Positions 26,851-34,481 of a stretch of DNA of 64,000 bases are shown one piece after another. Where the stretch lies: contig CAXTVI010000003.1 in the NCBI GenBank assembly GCA_964247695.1, positions 1-64,000 on the forward strand, in the 5' to 3' direction. The notes under the pieces were generated by a model. That model worked only from the letters and a program-made list of their open reading frames with translations. It had not been told where the DNA came from and ran no database searches. The translations under genes were made by a program, and so were the position numbers. This DNA is from Lichenicoccus sp964247695. Its GTDB lineage: Bacteria > Pseudomonadota > Alphaproteobacteria > Acetobacterales > Acetobacteraceae. Every line of letters begins with the position of its first letter. The first letter of the stretch is position 1.

Positions 26851-27765
26851 ATGGTTGGTAGCCAGGATTTCGAGGAAGACCCCGCAAATGCGACGGTGCT
26901 GATCGGGCTCAACGGGGCGCTGGTCCCGCGTGCGGACGCCCTGGTCTCGGTGTTCGATGCCGGGTTCGTGCTCGGCGACGGCGTATGGGAGGGATTGCGG
27001 CTGCATCGCGGGGCGCTGCTGTTTCTCGATGAACACCTCGACCGGCTGTATGCGGGTGCTGCGGCGATCTCGCTTGAGATCGGCATGACGCGAGCCGCTT
27101 TGACCGGCGAGATCCGGCGCGTCCTGCGCGTCAATGGCTTCGAGCACGGCGTTCACCTGCGGGTGATGGTCACGCGCGGCATCAAGAGCGGCGCCAACCA
27201 GGATCCGCGCAATGCGCTCGGCAGGCCGACCATCGTCATCCTGGCCGAACGCAAGGTGCCGGGTGCGGCACTCGCCACCACCGGTCTTGCGCTTGCGACC
27301 GCGTCCATCCGCTGCTCGCCGGCCAGCATGTTCGACATGCGGCTCAACTCGCATAGCCGGCTCAACCTCATCACCGCCCTGCTGCAGGCGATCGAGGCCG
27401 GCGCGGACGAGGCGCTGATGCTCGATCCGGACGGGTACGTGTCCAGCTGCAACGCCACGAACTTCTTCTGCGTGGCCGGCGGGGTGGTCCACACGTCCAC
27501 CGGGGACTATTGCTTCAACGGCGTCACCCGCTCGCATGTGATCGCACTGTGCCGCAAGCATGCGATCCCGATCGAGACGGGCAACTTCCCGCTTGCGCTC
27601 GCGCACGCGGCCGACGAGGCGTTCGTCACCGGCACGTTCGGCGGCATCACGCCCGTGCGTTCGATCGACGGCCATCGGCTCCCGGCCGGTCTGCCCGGCC
27701 CGGTAACCGCACGGCTGCGCGCGCTCTACGAGAGCCTCAAGGACGAGGCGGCAGCGGCCGCATGA
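26851..27765 (+). CDS. class IV aminotransferase-fold protein, predicted PLP lysine replaced by Arg
   Basis: A 304-residue fold-type IV protein (branched-chain/D-amino acid aminotransferase and aminodeoxychorismate lyase family). It has the N-terminal D-A-G-F-V-L-G-D-G-V-W-E-G-L-R block (36-50), L-N-S-H-S-R170-L-N, the E-A-G-A-D-E-A-L-M-L-D segment, and the C-N-A-T-N-F-F block. Close relatives, as I recall them, read H-S-K-L-N here, with the Lys forming the PLP Schiff base. In this gene the codon is CGG (27358-27360), giving Arg. Unless another lysine serves, normal transamination would be lost. It overlaps the next gene as ATGA. Confidence 0.8.
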   Translation: MVGSQDFEEDPANATVLIGLNGALVPRADALVSVFDAGFVLGDGVWEGLRLHRGALLFLDEHLDRLYAGAAAISLEIGMTRAALTGEIRRVLRVNGFEHGVHLRVMVTRGIKSGANQDPRNALGRPTIVILAERKVPGAALATTGLALATASIRCSPASMFDMRLNSHSRLNLITALLQAIEAGADEALMLDPDGYVSSCNATNFFCVAGGVVHTSTGDYCFNGVTRSHVIALCRKHAIPIETGNFPLALAHAADEAFVTGTFGGITPVRSIDGHRLPAGLPGPVTARLRALYESLKDEAAAAA

Positions 27766-28529
27766 CCGAGCTCCCGTTGCGGATCGCGATGTGGTCGGGG
27801 CCGCGCAACATCTCCACCGCGATGATGCGCGCCTTCGAGAACCGGCCCGACACGGCGGTGGTGGACGAGCCGTTCTACGCCGCCTATCTCGCAGCCACCG
27901 GACTGGATCACCCCATGCGCGACGCGGTGCTGGCAAGCCAGCCGCAGGACTGGCGTGACGTTGCCGCGCTGTTGCTGGGCCAGATACCCGGCGGCGCGGC
28001 GGTTCAGTACCAGAAGCACATGACCCACCACATGCTGCCGGGATTCGGCACTGACTTCATGGTGTCCTGCCGCAACGTGTTCCTGATACGCAGCCCGGAA
28101 AAGGTGATCGCGTCCTACCGCGAGAAGCGCGGCGAGATCGACCTCGCCGATATCGGCATCGTGCGTCAGGTGGAGCTGTTCGAGCGGGAAGCCGACCGCC
28201 TCGGGAAGGCGCCGGTGGTGCTCGACTCCGCGGACGTGACCGCAACACCGGCCGCGACCCTCGAAGCCCTCTGCGCGGCACTCGGTCTTGCGTTCAGCCC
28301 CGCCATGATCGCCTGGCCGCCCGGACGACGCGCCAGTGACGGCGTCTGGGCGCCCGCCTGGTATGACGAGGTCGAACGCTCCACCGGTTTCGTTGCGCGT
28401 CCGGACCGGATACCGGTCCGGCTCGAGGACGGCTTGCGCCGCATCGCAGACGCGGCAGCGCCCTATTACGCGCGGCTCGAACCTCACAAATTGCGTGTCG
28501 CACAGGCGGGACCAGGGCATTTCGAGTGA
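27762..28529 (+). CDS. sulfotransferase-like protein
   Basis: A 255-residue protein with an N-terminal P-loop-like W-S-G-P-R-N-I-S-T-A-M (9-19) that matches the 5'-phosphosulfate loop of sulfotransferase-fold proteins, followed by V-F-L-I-R-S-P-E-K-V-I-A-S-Y, the equivalent of the 3'-phosphate-binding segment. Members of this group are often encoded next to class IV aminotransferases. Whether it transfers sulfate from PAPS is unproven. It overlaps both neighbours by 4 bp. Confidence 0.7.
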   Translation: MTELPLRIAMWSGPRNISTAMMRAFENRPDTAVVDEPFYAAYLAATGLDHPMRDAVLASQPQDWRDVAALLLGQIPGGAAVQYQKHMTHHMLPGFGTDFMVSCRNVFLIRSPEKVIASYREKRGEIDLADIGIVRQVELFEREADRLGKAPVVLDSADVTATPAATLEALCAALGLAFSPAMIAWPPGRRASDGVWAPAWYDEVERSTGFVARPDRIPVRLEDGLRRIADAAAPYYARLEPHKLRVAQAGPGHFE

Positions 28530-29926
28530 CTGAAGTCGCCGAACAAGGGTCCTTGCTGGTGGCGAGCAGCGCGCGCGACGACGCGTTCTTCGGTCATCCG
28601 CGTGGCCTCGCCGTGCTCGCCTTTACGGAGGGCTGGATCGACTTCTCGCTCTACGGCATGCAGTCCCTCCTCGTGCTCTACATGACGGATGCTTTGCTGC
28701 TGCCGGAGCATGTGCGCCACGTGCTTGGTTTCGACGGCCTGCTCGCGGCACTCAGGCCGATCTACGGGACGCTGCACGGCCAGCCGCTGGCCTCGGCGAT
28801 CATGGGGGTGTTCGTCGCGCTGATCTGGGCAACGCCGCTCCTGGGAGGGGTTCTGGCGGACCGCGTCCTGGGACGGACGCCGACGATCGTGCTCGGTTGC
28901 CTGCTGATGACGGCGGGGCACTTCCTGATGGCCTTCGATGCGAGCTTCCTGCTGGCTCTGCTCTGCCTGATCCTCGGCGTCGGCCTCGGCGCCTGCACGC
29001 GCGCCCAGGTCGGCGCGCTCTACGCGACCACGGACACGCGACGCGCCGACGCGTTCCAGATCTACCAGCTGGCGGTCAACCTGGCCGTGATCATCTCGCC
29101 GCTGATCTGCGGCACGCTCGGTGAATCCTACCACTGGCACTGGGGTTTCGCCGCCGCCGGCGTCGGCATGCTGATCGGGCTGGTGGTCTACCTCACCGGC
29201 CGCGGCGTCCTTCCGCCCGAGCCGTCGCTTCGTGCAGCGCGACGCAACCGGCCGGTTCTTCGGCTTTCGGCCGGCGACATCAAGGTGGTCATGCTGCTGC
29301 TGCTGCTGTTGCCGGTCGTAGCACTGGTCATGGTCGGCAACACCCAGATCTTCAACGCCTACCTGATCTGGAGCCAGGAGAACTACAGGCTGAATTTCTT
29401 CGGCCACACCATGCCGGTCAGTTGGCTGCTGTCGCTCGATGCGGCGAGTGGCGTGCCCACGACACTGCTGGCGCTGATGTTCTGGCGCTGGTGGGAGCGG
29501 CGCCGCCCGGCGCCGAACGAGCTCGGCAAGATGGTCGTCGGGGCTGCGATCATGGCGACGGCGCCGCTCTGCCTGGCGCTCGCGGCCTGGATCGATGCGG
29601 GCCGGCACGAGGTCGGGTTGCAATGGGGCGTGGCGTTCCACGTGATCAACTCGATCGGCTTTGCCAGCCTGTATCCGATCGGGATGGCGCTGTACTCCCG
29701 GCTGGCGCCGCGCGCGTTCGGCACCACCCTGGTCAACAGCTACGCGCTGAGCCTGTTCCTCTCCAACCTGCTGGCAGGCTGGCTCGGCGGCCTGCTCGTC
29801 AGGCTGCCCGGGGCGATGTTTTGGCTGCTGCATGCCGGGCTTGTCGCAACCGGCGCCGTGCTGCTGCTGGCGGTGTCACTGCTGTCCCGCCGCATCGTGA
29901 CACCTGCCGTCCCTGCGCCGCCATGA
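28526..29926 (+). CDS. POT-family transporter with altered proton-coupling motif
   Basis: A 466-residue MFS-fold membrane protein with about twelve hydrophobic spans and the POT/PTR hallmarks: N-terminal F-T-E-x-W near 33-37, L-Y-G-M-Q-S-L-L-V-L-Y-M, and the D-R-V-L-G-R-T loop. POTs are proton-coupled di/tripeptide importers. The first-helix E-x-x-E-R motif, needed for coupling in characterised members, reads E-G-W-I-D: the second Glu and the Arg are missing. It may import or export an unusual peptide or amino acid. It closes the operon, starting at GTG in a GTGA overlap. Confidence 0.82.
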   Translation: MTEVAEQGSLLVASSARDDAFFGHPRGLAVLAFTEGWIDFSLYGMQSLLVLYMTDALLLPEHVRHVLGFDGLLAALRPIYGTLHGQPLASAIMGVFVALIWATPLLGGVLADRVLGRTPTIVLGCLLMTAGHFLMAFDASFLLALLCLILGVGLGACTRAQVGALYATTDTRRADAFQIYQLAVNLAVIISPLICGTLGESYHWHWGFAAAGVGMLIGLVVYLTGRGVLPPEPSLRAARRNRPVLRLSAGDIKVVMLLLLLLPVVALVMVGNTQIFNAYLIWSQENYRLNFFGHTMPVSWLLSLDAASGVPTTLLALMFWRWWERRRPAPNELGKMVVGAAIMATAPLCLALAAWIDAGRHEVGLQWGVAFHVINSIGFASLYPIGMALYSRLAPRAFGTTLVNSYALSLFLSNLLAGWLGGLLVRLPGAMFWLLHAGLVATGAVLLLAVSLLSRRIVTPAVPAPP

Positions 29927-29942
29927 CCGCCAGCCGCAAGGT

Positions 29943-31244
29943 CTACATCGCAAGCGGGCCACCCTGTTCGCGAACCATGTCGCGCAGGCGCGCGAACACG
30001 GCGGCCGAGGCGCGCAGCCCGTCATGCTCGTATTCGTTGGTCACCCAGGCCCGGGCATTGCCGATCCGGCTGGCCGTGTCGAGCGACAAGCCGGCATCGA
30101 CATAGAGGTCGTCGAAATAGACCGCAGCCGCCACGGGAACCTCGTTCGCCGCCAGTGTCGTCGTGCTGACCAGTGGCGCATAGCGCGGATGGTGCGCGAG
30201 CGCCTCGGCCGCGGCCGCGAACGGGCGCAGCGAGCGGATCTCCCGGAACATCCAGGAGTACATCATCTCGCCCGGAAATATGATCGGGCGCTTGTCGGGC
30301 GCGAAGTCCGGGAAGTCTCCGAGAACCCGCTCGGCCGCCCAGCCTGTTGCGCCATCTCCCTGCCCATAGATGCTTTCCTGCAGCAGCGCGAAGAGCGGGT
30401 TGTCGTCGTAGGACGTCCGGGCCTGCACCGCGCCGAGGAACTGGTCGGACAGGCGGTCTTCGTCGGAATCGGCAAATGCTTCGTCGAACAGCCAGTGCAC
30501 GTTCTCGAAGCCGGGCGCCATCCCGAAATCGATCCCCACGATCTGCAGGCGCCTGACCGTCAAGCGGTCGCCGTCGGGAAGCCGCACGTCATTCTGCTCG
30601 AGATGGTCCGCAACGTGGCCGATCCTGGCGCGGTCATCCGGGAAACGCTCGTAGTATCGCCGCGTCTTGGCCTGGGCGCGCGGAAAGGTGCGACGATAGA
30701 CATCCTCGGCCCGTGCGTTCAGGCCCGGCAGGCCACCCGTGACGTAGCAGGCGGACAGGCCTTCGGGCGCGAAGGAGAGGTAGGTCGTGGTGATGAAGCC
30801 GCCGTAGCTCTGGCCGAGCGTCTCCCATTTTCCGCTGCCGAACACGGTCTTGCGCAGATGCTCCGCGTCACGGACGATGCTGTCTGCGCGGTATAGGCAG
30901 AGGGTCTCGGCGATCTGCTGCGGTGGCGCGAGCGAGCCGATCCGGCTTGCCTCGATCCGGCTCGAGCGACCGGTGCCGCGCTGGTCGAGCAGGATCACGC
31001 GATAGGACTTCAACGCCTCCCTGAGCCAGGGCGGCCCGTCGCCAGGGCGCGGTGACTTGCCACCCGGGCCGCCCTGGAGAAACAGCAGCCTCGGCAACGG
31101 CTCGGCGTCGCGCATCGGATCGACCACCTCGCGCGCGAAGATTTCGATGCTCCTGCCGTCGCCCGGATGGTTCCAGTCGAGCGGCACGCGGACGAGATGG
31201 TCGCGAATCCTCATTCCGGGTATGACGTATTGCGAGACGATCAA
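29943..31244 (-). CDS. alpha/beta hydrolase, prolyl aminopeptidase-like
   Basis: A 433-residue S33-type alpha/beta hydrolase without a signal peptide. Visible are the oxyanion motif F-L-Q-G-G-P-G-G (55-62), D-Q-R-G-T-G-R-S (87-94), and the nucleophile elbow G-Q-S146-Y-G-G. The family releases N-terminal proline or other residues from peptides. The start is TTG at 31244 with a perfect AGGAGGT 6 nt upstream. It is convergent with the peptide operon (16-bp gap) and transcribed separately. Confidence 0.87.
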   Translation of the reverse strand: MIVSQYVIPGMRIRDHLVRVPLDWNHPGDGRSIEIFAREVVDPMRDAEPLPRLLFLQGGPGGKSPRPGDGPPWLREALKSYRVILLDQRGTGRSSRIEASRIGSLAPPQQIAETLCLYRADSIVRDAEHLRKTVFGSGKWETLGQSYGGFITTTYLSFAPEGLSACYVTGGLPGLNARAEDVYRRTFPRAQAKTRRYYERFPDDRARIGHVADHLEQNDVRLPDGDRLTVRRLQIVGIDFGMAPGFENVHWLFDEAFADSDEDRLSDQFLGAVQARTSYDDNPLFALLQESIYGQGDGATGWAAERVLGDFPDFAPDKRPIIFPGEMMYSWMFREIRSLRPFAAAAEALAHHPRYAPLVSTTTLAANEVPVAAAVYFDDLYVDAGLSLDTASRIGNARAWVTNEYEHDGLRASAAVFARLRDMVREQGGPLAM

Positions 31245-31268
31245 TATTCGACCTCCTGTGGTCGGGCA

Positions 31269-31600
31269 TCACGGGCGGCGAAACAGCAACTTGCACACCA
31301 GGCCACGCCGGTCCGCGAGCTCCAGGGTCGCACCGTGCGGTCCGGCGACTGCCTTGACAAGACTGAGACCAAGCCCGCTGCCTGGCGTGCTGCGACTGGT
31401 GGCGTCCGGCCGGCGTGTGGCGAAGCGCGTTCTCGACCAGGTTTGCCAGGAGCTGCTTCAGAAGGTGCCGATCGCCACGCACCACGACATCGTCGCGCGG
31501 ATCGGCGGTCAGCGTCTGCCGCCGGGCTTCGGCTACCGGCGCATGGGCCTCGTACTCGATCAGGAACAGGCGGATCGTCGCTTCGCGCCGGAGCCTCGTG
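31269..31600 (-). pseudogene. decayed sensor histidine kinase remnant
   Basis: In one minus-strand frame the sequence reads from about 31600 as T-R-L-R-R-E-A-T-I-R-L-F, then D-V-V-V-R-G-D-R-H-L-L-K-Q-L-L and the N-box N-L-V-E-N-A-L-R-H-T-P-A-G. The frame then shifts, and the C-terminal R-S-T-P-G-S-G-L-G-L-S-L-V-K-A-V-A-G and E-L-A-D-R-R-G-L-V-C-K-L-L-F-R-R-P run to a stop at 31269. The phosphoacceptor His region and the G1 box (D-x-G-x-G) between the two parts are missing. The kinase is therefore both truncated and internally deleted. Confidence 0.8.
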
Positions 31601-31685
31601 CGCCGCCAAGTTGTCGATCCACAAGCTTCGCGTCATGGTCCGCCGAGCTGCGCCCGTCCAGCCTGGGACGCTTCGGGAGTGGTGC

Positions 31686-32490
31686 ATGCGGACAGGCGAT
31701 CGAGCTTTCTGGAGCGGCCTCGCGGTCCTGTCCGCTGCGCTGCTGAGTGCGGCCGCCCAGACCGTGTCCCGGGTTGCAGCGTCGCCCCGGGTTGTAGCCG
31801 ACCTGCACGGGCCGGACCAGCCGGGCCCCTGGGACTATGCCGCCGTCGATGCCGGGACGGGACGGCTGCTCGTCGCCAGGATGAACGGGGTGCAGACCGT
31901 CATGCTGGCGGGCAACCGGGCCGGCTTATTGCTGGCCGCCGGACGGCATGTCCATGCGGTGCTGCCGCTGCCCGACAACCGGGTGCTGTTCACCAACGGC
32001 GACATCGGTATGGCGAGCCTGGTCGACGGGAGCAGCGGGGCGCTGCTGGCGAACTTCAGGACCGGGGTCAAGCCGGACGCCGCGATGTTTTTGATGCGGC
32101 GTCCGGGCACTGCTGGTCATGGATGGCGGTGACGGCGCCGTGACCCGGATCGACGTCATGGCTGCGAGGCCGCACGTGACCGGAAGCATCCTGGTCGGAG
32201 GCAAGCTGGAGGCGCCTGCGCTCGATGGCGCCGGGCGGCTGTTCATTGATATCGAGGACAGCAATCAGATCGCCGTGGTGTCGCTGGCCACCGGCAAGGT
32301 GACCGCGCGCCTGCCGCTCGCAGGCTGCGACGCACCGACCGGGCTCGCCTACAGCCAAGCCCACAGGCTGCTGGTTTCCGCCTGCGCCAATGGCGTCGCC
32401 CAAGGTGCTGGGCGACGACGCCACCGAGCGTGCAAGCTTCACGATCGGAGCACACCCTGGAGACGGTCGCGCGCGACAGGATCGCGATTG
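31686..32490 (+). pseudogene. decayed YVTN beta-propeller protein
   Basis: From ATG 31686 a signal-like N-terminus is followed by propeller blades: W-D-Y-A-A-V-D-A-G-T-G-R-L-L-V-A-R, then V-H-A-V-L-P-L-P-D-N-R. After K-P-D-A-A-M-F (about 32088) the frame changes twice within some 30 bp. It resumes as D-G-G-D-G-A-V-T-R-I-D and continues through L-E-A-P-A-L-D-G-A-G-R-L-F-I-D-I-E-D to D-A-P-T-G-L-A-Y and L-V-S-A-C-A-N-G-V-A. A further shift near 32400 leads into a short tail (K-V-L-G-D-D-A-T-E-R-A-S-F) and a stop. Intact relatives are exported YncE-like propellers of 300-plus residues. Confidence 0.8.
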
Positions 32491-32822
32491 AGGCGCAGCT
32501 GGCGCTGGGAGCCAGCTACCGGCACGCCACTGCGCGCCTGCTGCGGGCGGCCCTGCGGCGTGGCGTGCTTCCGATCATCAACCAGATGTCGGCAGCCGGC
32601 CTGATCACGCTGCCTGGCATCATGACGGGACAGATCCTGGCGGGGCTGGATCCGGTGCAGGCCGTGCAGTACCAGATCCTGCTCATGCTGCTGCTGTCGG
32701 GAAGGCGCGTCCTTGCGTCCGGTCTGACCGCATTCCTGGCGCTGCGACGCGTGACGGACGACCGTCAGCGGCTACGGCTGGACAATCTGACCGCGAGATC
32801 CTCGGCTTCAGCGAAGTCCTGA
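32456..32822 (+). pseudogene. FetB-type (UPF0014) ABC permease, C-terminal fragment
   Basis: The frame reads V-A-R-D-R-I-A-I-E-A-Q-L-A-L-G-A-S, then V-L-P-I-I-N-Q-M-S-A-A-G-L-I-T-L-P-G-I-M-T-G-Q-I-L-A-G and A-V-Q-Y-Q-I, the hallmarks of the C-terminal half of FetB-type permeases (about 250 residues when intact). About 120 residues remain. The N-terminal membrane half is replaced by the end of the propeller remnant, and no FetA ATPase is near. A deletion that joined two dying genes is the simplest explanation. Confidence 0.78.
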
Positions 32823-32955
32823 GAGCGCGAGCCGAACAATCATCGTGATGAGCGAACCGGCAGCGTTATCCGGGCAACCGGAGCCGCAGGCCTTAACCTC
32901 GTCTTAATCATTCCCGGCCTTGTTGGGACACTGTCAGCCGAGGTGAGTGCGCTCC

Positions 32956-34419
32956 ATGACGTTCTCCGTCAACACCAACACAGCGTCTATCGCCGCTCTT
33001 GCCTCTCTGCGTATGACCGCAAGCCAGCTGACCGCAACCGAGAACCAGATTTCCACCGGCAAGAAGATCTCGACGGCCTCGGACGATCCGGCAATCTACG
33101 CCATCTCCCAGGGCATGAGCTCCCAGATCGCCGGGCTGTCCGGCATCAGCTCCGGCCTGCAATTCACCGCCCAGGTGCTGAGTACTGCGTCCACCCAGGC
33201 CAACAGCACCAGCGGCTTGCTCTCCTCGCTGGCGACCACGATCACCGAGGGCCAGACCAACGGCCTGAGCGCCACCACTCTCGACAGCAGCATCGACGCG
33301 ACCCTCAAGCAGATCGACGCGAATGCCAACGGCGCGACCTTCCAGGGCGTCAATCTGCTGGCCGGCGAAGTCGGCAACGGAATTACCAGCACCTCCGTCA
33401 GCGCCGTTCAAAGCCTTGACGGCAACAAGTTCTCGCTCGCGGGTTTCAACGCCACCAGTTCGGGTCTCGGTCTCGCCGGCCTGAATGTGGCGCAGGCCGG
33501 GCTCGATCTCGCGATCGGCAGCACCGCAACCGCTCTCAATGATACCACCGGTCCCGCCGAACTGACATTGATCTCATCCGGGCCCGGTGGCACCGCAACA
33601 ACCGGAACTGCGCAATCACCGTATGTCACGACGTCCTACATCCTGAACGACAACAATGCGGCCGCCAGTTCGGTTGCCACGGCGATCGACACCGCGCTGG
33701 GGACAACCTCGTCAGCCATCAGCGCGACAGGGGCCTACAGCCTGGCTTCCGGCACCGATGCCTACACCACCTCGACGAATGCCGACGGGGACAGCGTCTA
33801 TACGGTCACCGCAACCGGAAACACCCTGACACTCGGTCAGGACGCCTCGGGCAACACGACCTACTCCATCTCCTCGGCCCGCGACGATAACGGCAACACC
33901 ACGGCCGGGACGAACATCACCAGCGTCGAGACCAGCAACGCCGAGAGCAACAATACCGTCGACCCGGCGGCTACGGCGCCGCTGCAGGTCAATCTCCTGA
34001 TGACCGCGATAGGGAATTCCGGTTTCGGCGTGATCAAGAATGCCACGACCGGCGACCTCACGGTCAGCGGCGGCAACCTGAACACGACGGACCCGGGCAA
34101 TCTCAGCACGGTTGGAACCGGAACCATCACCGCGGTGACCGGCCCCGATGTTGCTCTTGGCGCGGTCAATGCTGCGATCAGTCAGATGAACACCATCTCC
34201 TCGTCGCTCGGCTCCTCGACGAATTTGCTGACCGGCCTGCAGAGCACCGTCAGCACGCTTTCGGATGCCCTCACCACCGGTGAAGGTGCGCTGACCGACG
34301 CGGATCTCTCAGCCGAGAGCGCCAAGCTGACGTCGCTGCAGACCAAGCAGCAGCTTGCCATCCAGTCGCTCTCCATTGCCAACGCGCAGTCCTCCTCGAT
34401 CATGTCCCTGTTTCGTTGA
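32956..34419 (+). CDS. flagellin
   Basis: A 487-residue flagellin, exported by the flagellar type III system. The conserved D0/D1 N-terminus (V-N-T-N-T-A-S-I-A-A, then S-T-G-K-K-I-S-T-A-S-D-D-P-A) and C-terminal coiled coil (L-T-D-A-D-L-S-A-E-S-A-K, ending S-I-M-S-L-F-R) flank a Ser/Thr/Asn/Gly-rich variable centre with no cysteine. The ATG at 32956 is chosen over a GTG three codons earlier; GAGGTGAG lies upstream. No other flagellar gene or clear sigma-28/54 promoter is seen within the window. Confidence 0.93.
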   Translation: MTFSVNTNTASIAALASLRMTASQLTATENQISTGKKISTASDDPAIYAISQGMSSQIAGLSGISSGLQFTAQVLSTASTQANSTSGLLSSLATTITEGQTNGLSATTLDSSIDATLKQIDANANGATFQGVNLLAGEVGNGITSTSVSAVQSLDGNKFSLAGFNATSSGLGLAGLNVAQAGLDLAIGSTATALNDTTGPAELTLISSGPGGTATTGTAQSPYVTTSYILNDNNAAASSVATAIDTALGTTSSAISATGAYSLASGTDAYTTSTNADGDSVYTVTATGNTLTLGQDASGNTTYSISSARDDNGNTTAGTNITSVETSNAESNNTVDPAATAPLQVNLLMTAIGNSGFGVIKNATTGDLTVSGGNLNTTDPGNLSTVGTGTITAVTGPDVALGAVNAAISQMNTISSSLGSSTNLLTGLQSTVSTLSDALTTGEGALTDADLSAESAKLTSLQTKQQLAIQSLSIANAQSSSIMSLFR

Positions 34420-34450
34420 GGCCTGACTGCAAATTCCTCAATTTTCGTGA

Positions 34451-34468
34451 CCGATGTTGCAGCATCGG
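34451..34468. terminator. hairpin between convergent genes
   Basis: CCGATG and CATCGG form a 6-bp stem around TTGCAG in the 62-bp gap between the flagellin and the convergent CocE-type hydrolase gene. No long T-run follows, so bidirectional termination is only suggested by position. Confidence 0.35.
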
Positions 34469-34481
34469 CAGCCACGGTCGA

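Noticed and set aside
32823..32955. Flagellin promoter of sigma-28 or sigma-54 type
   Set aside because: No convincing consensus was found in the 133-bp leader.
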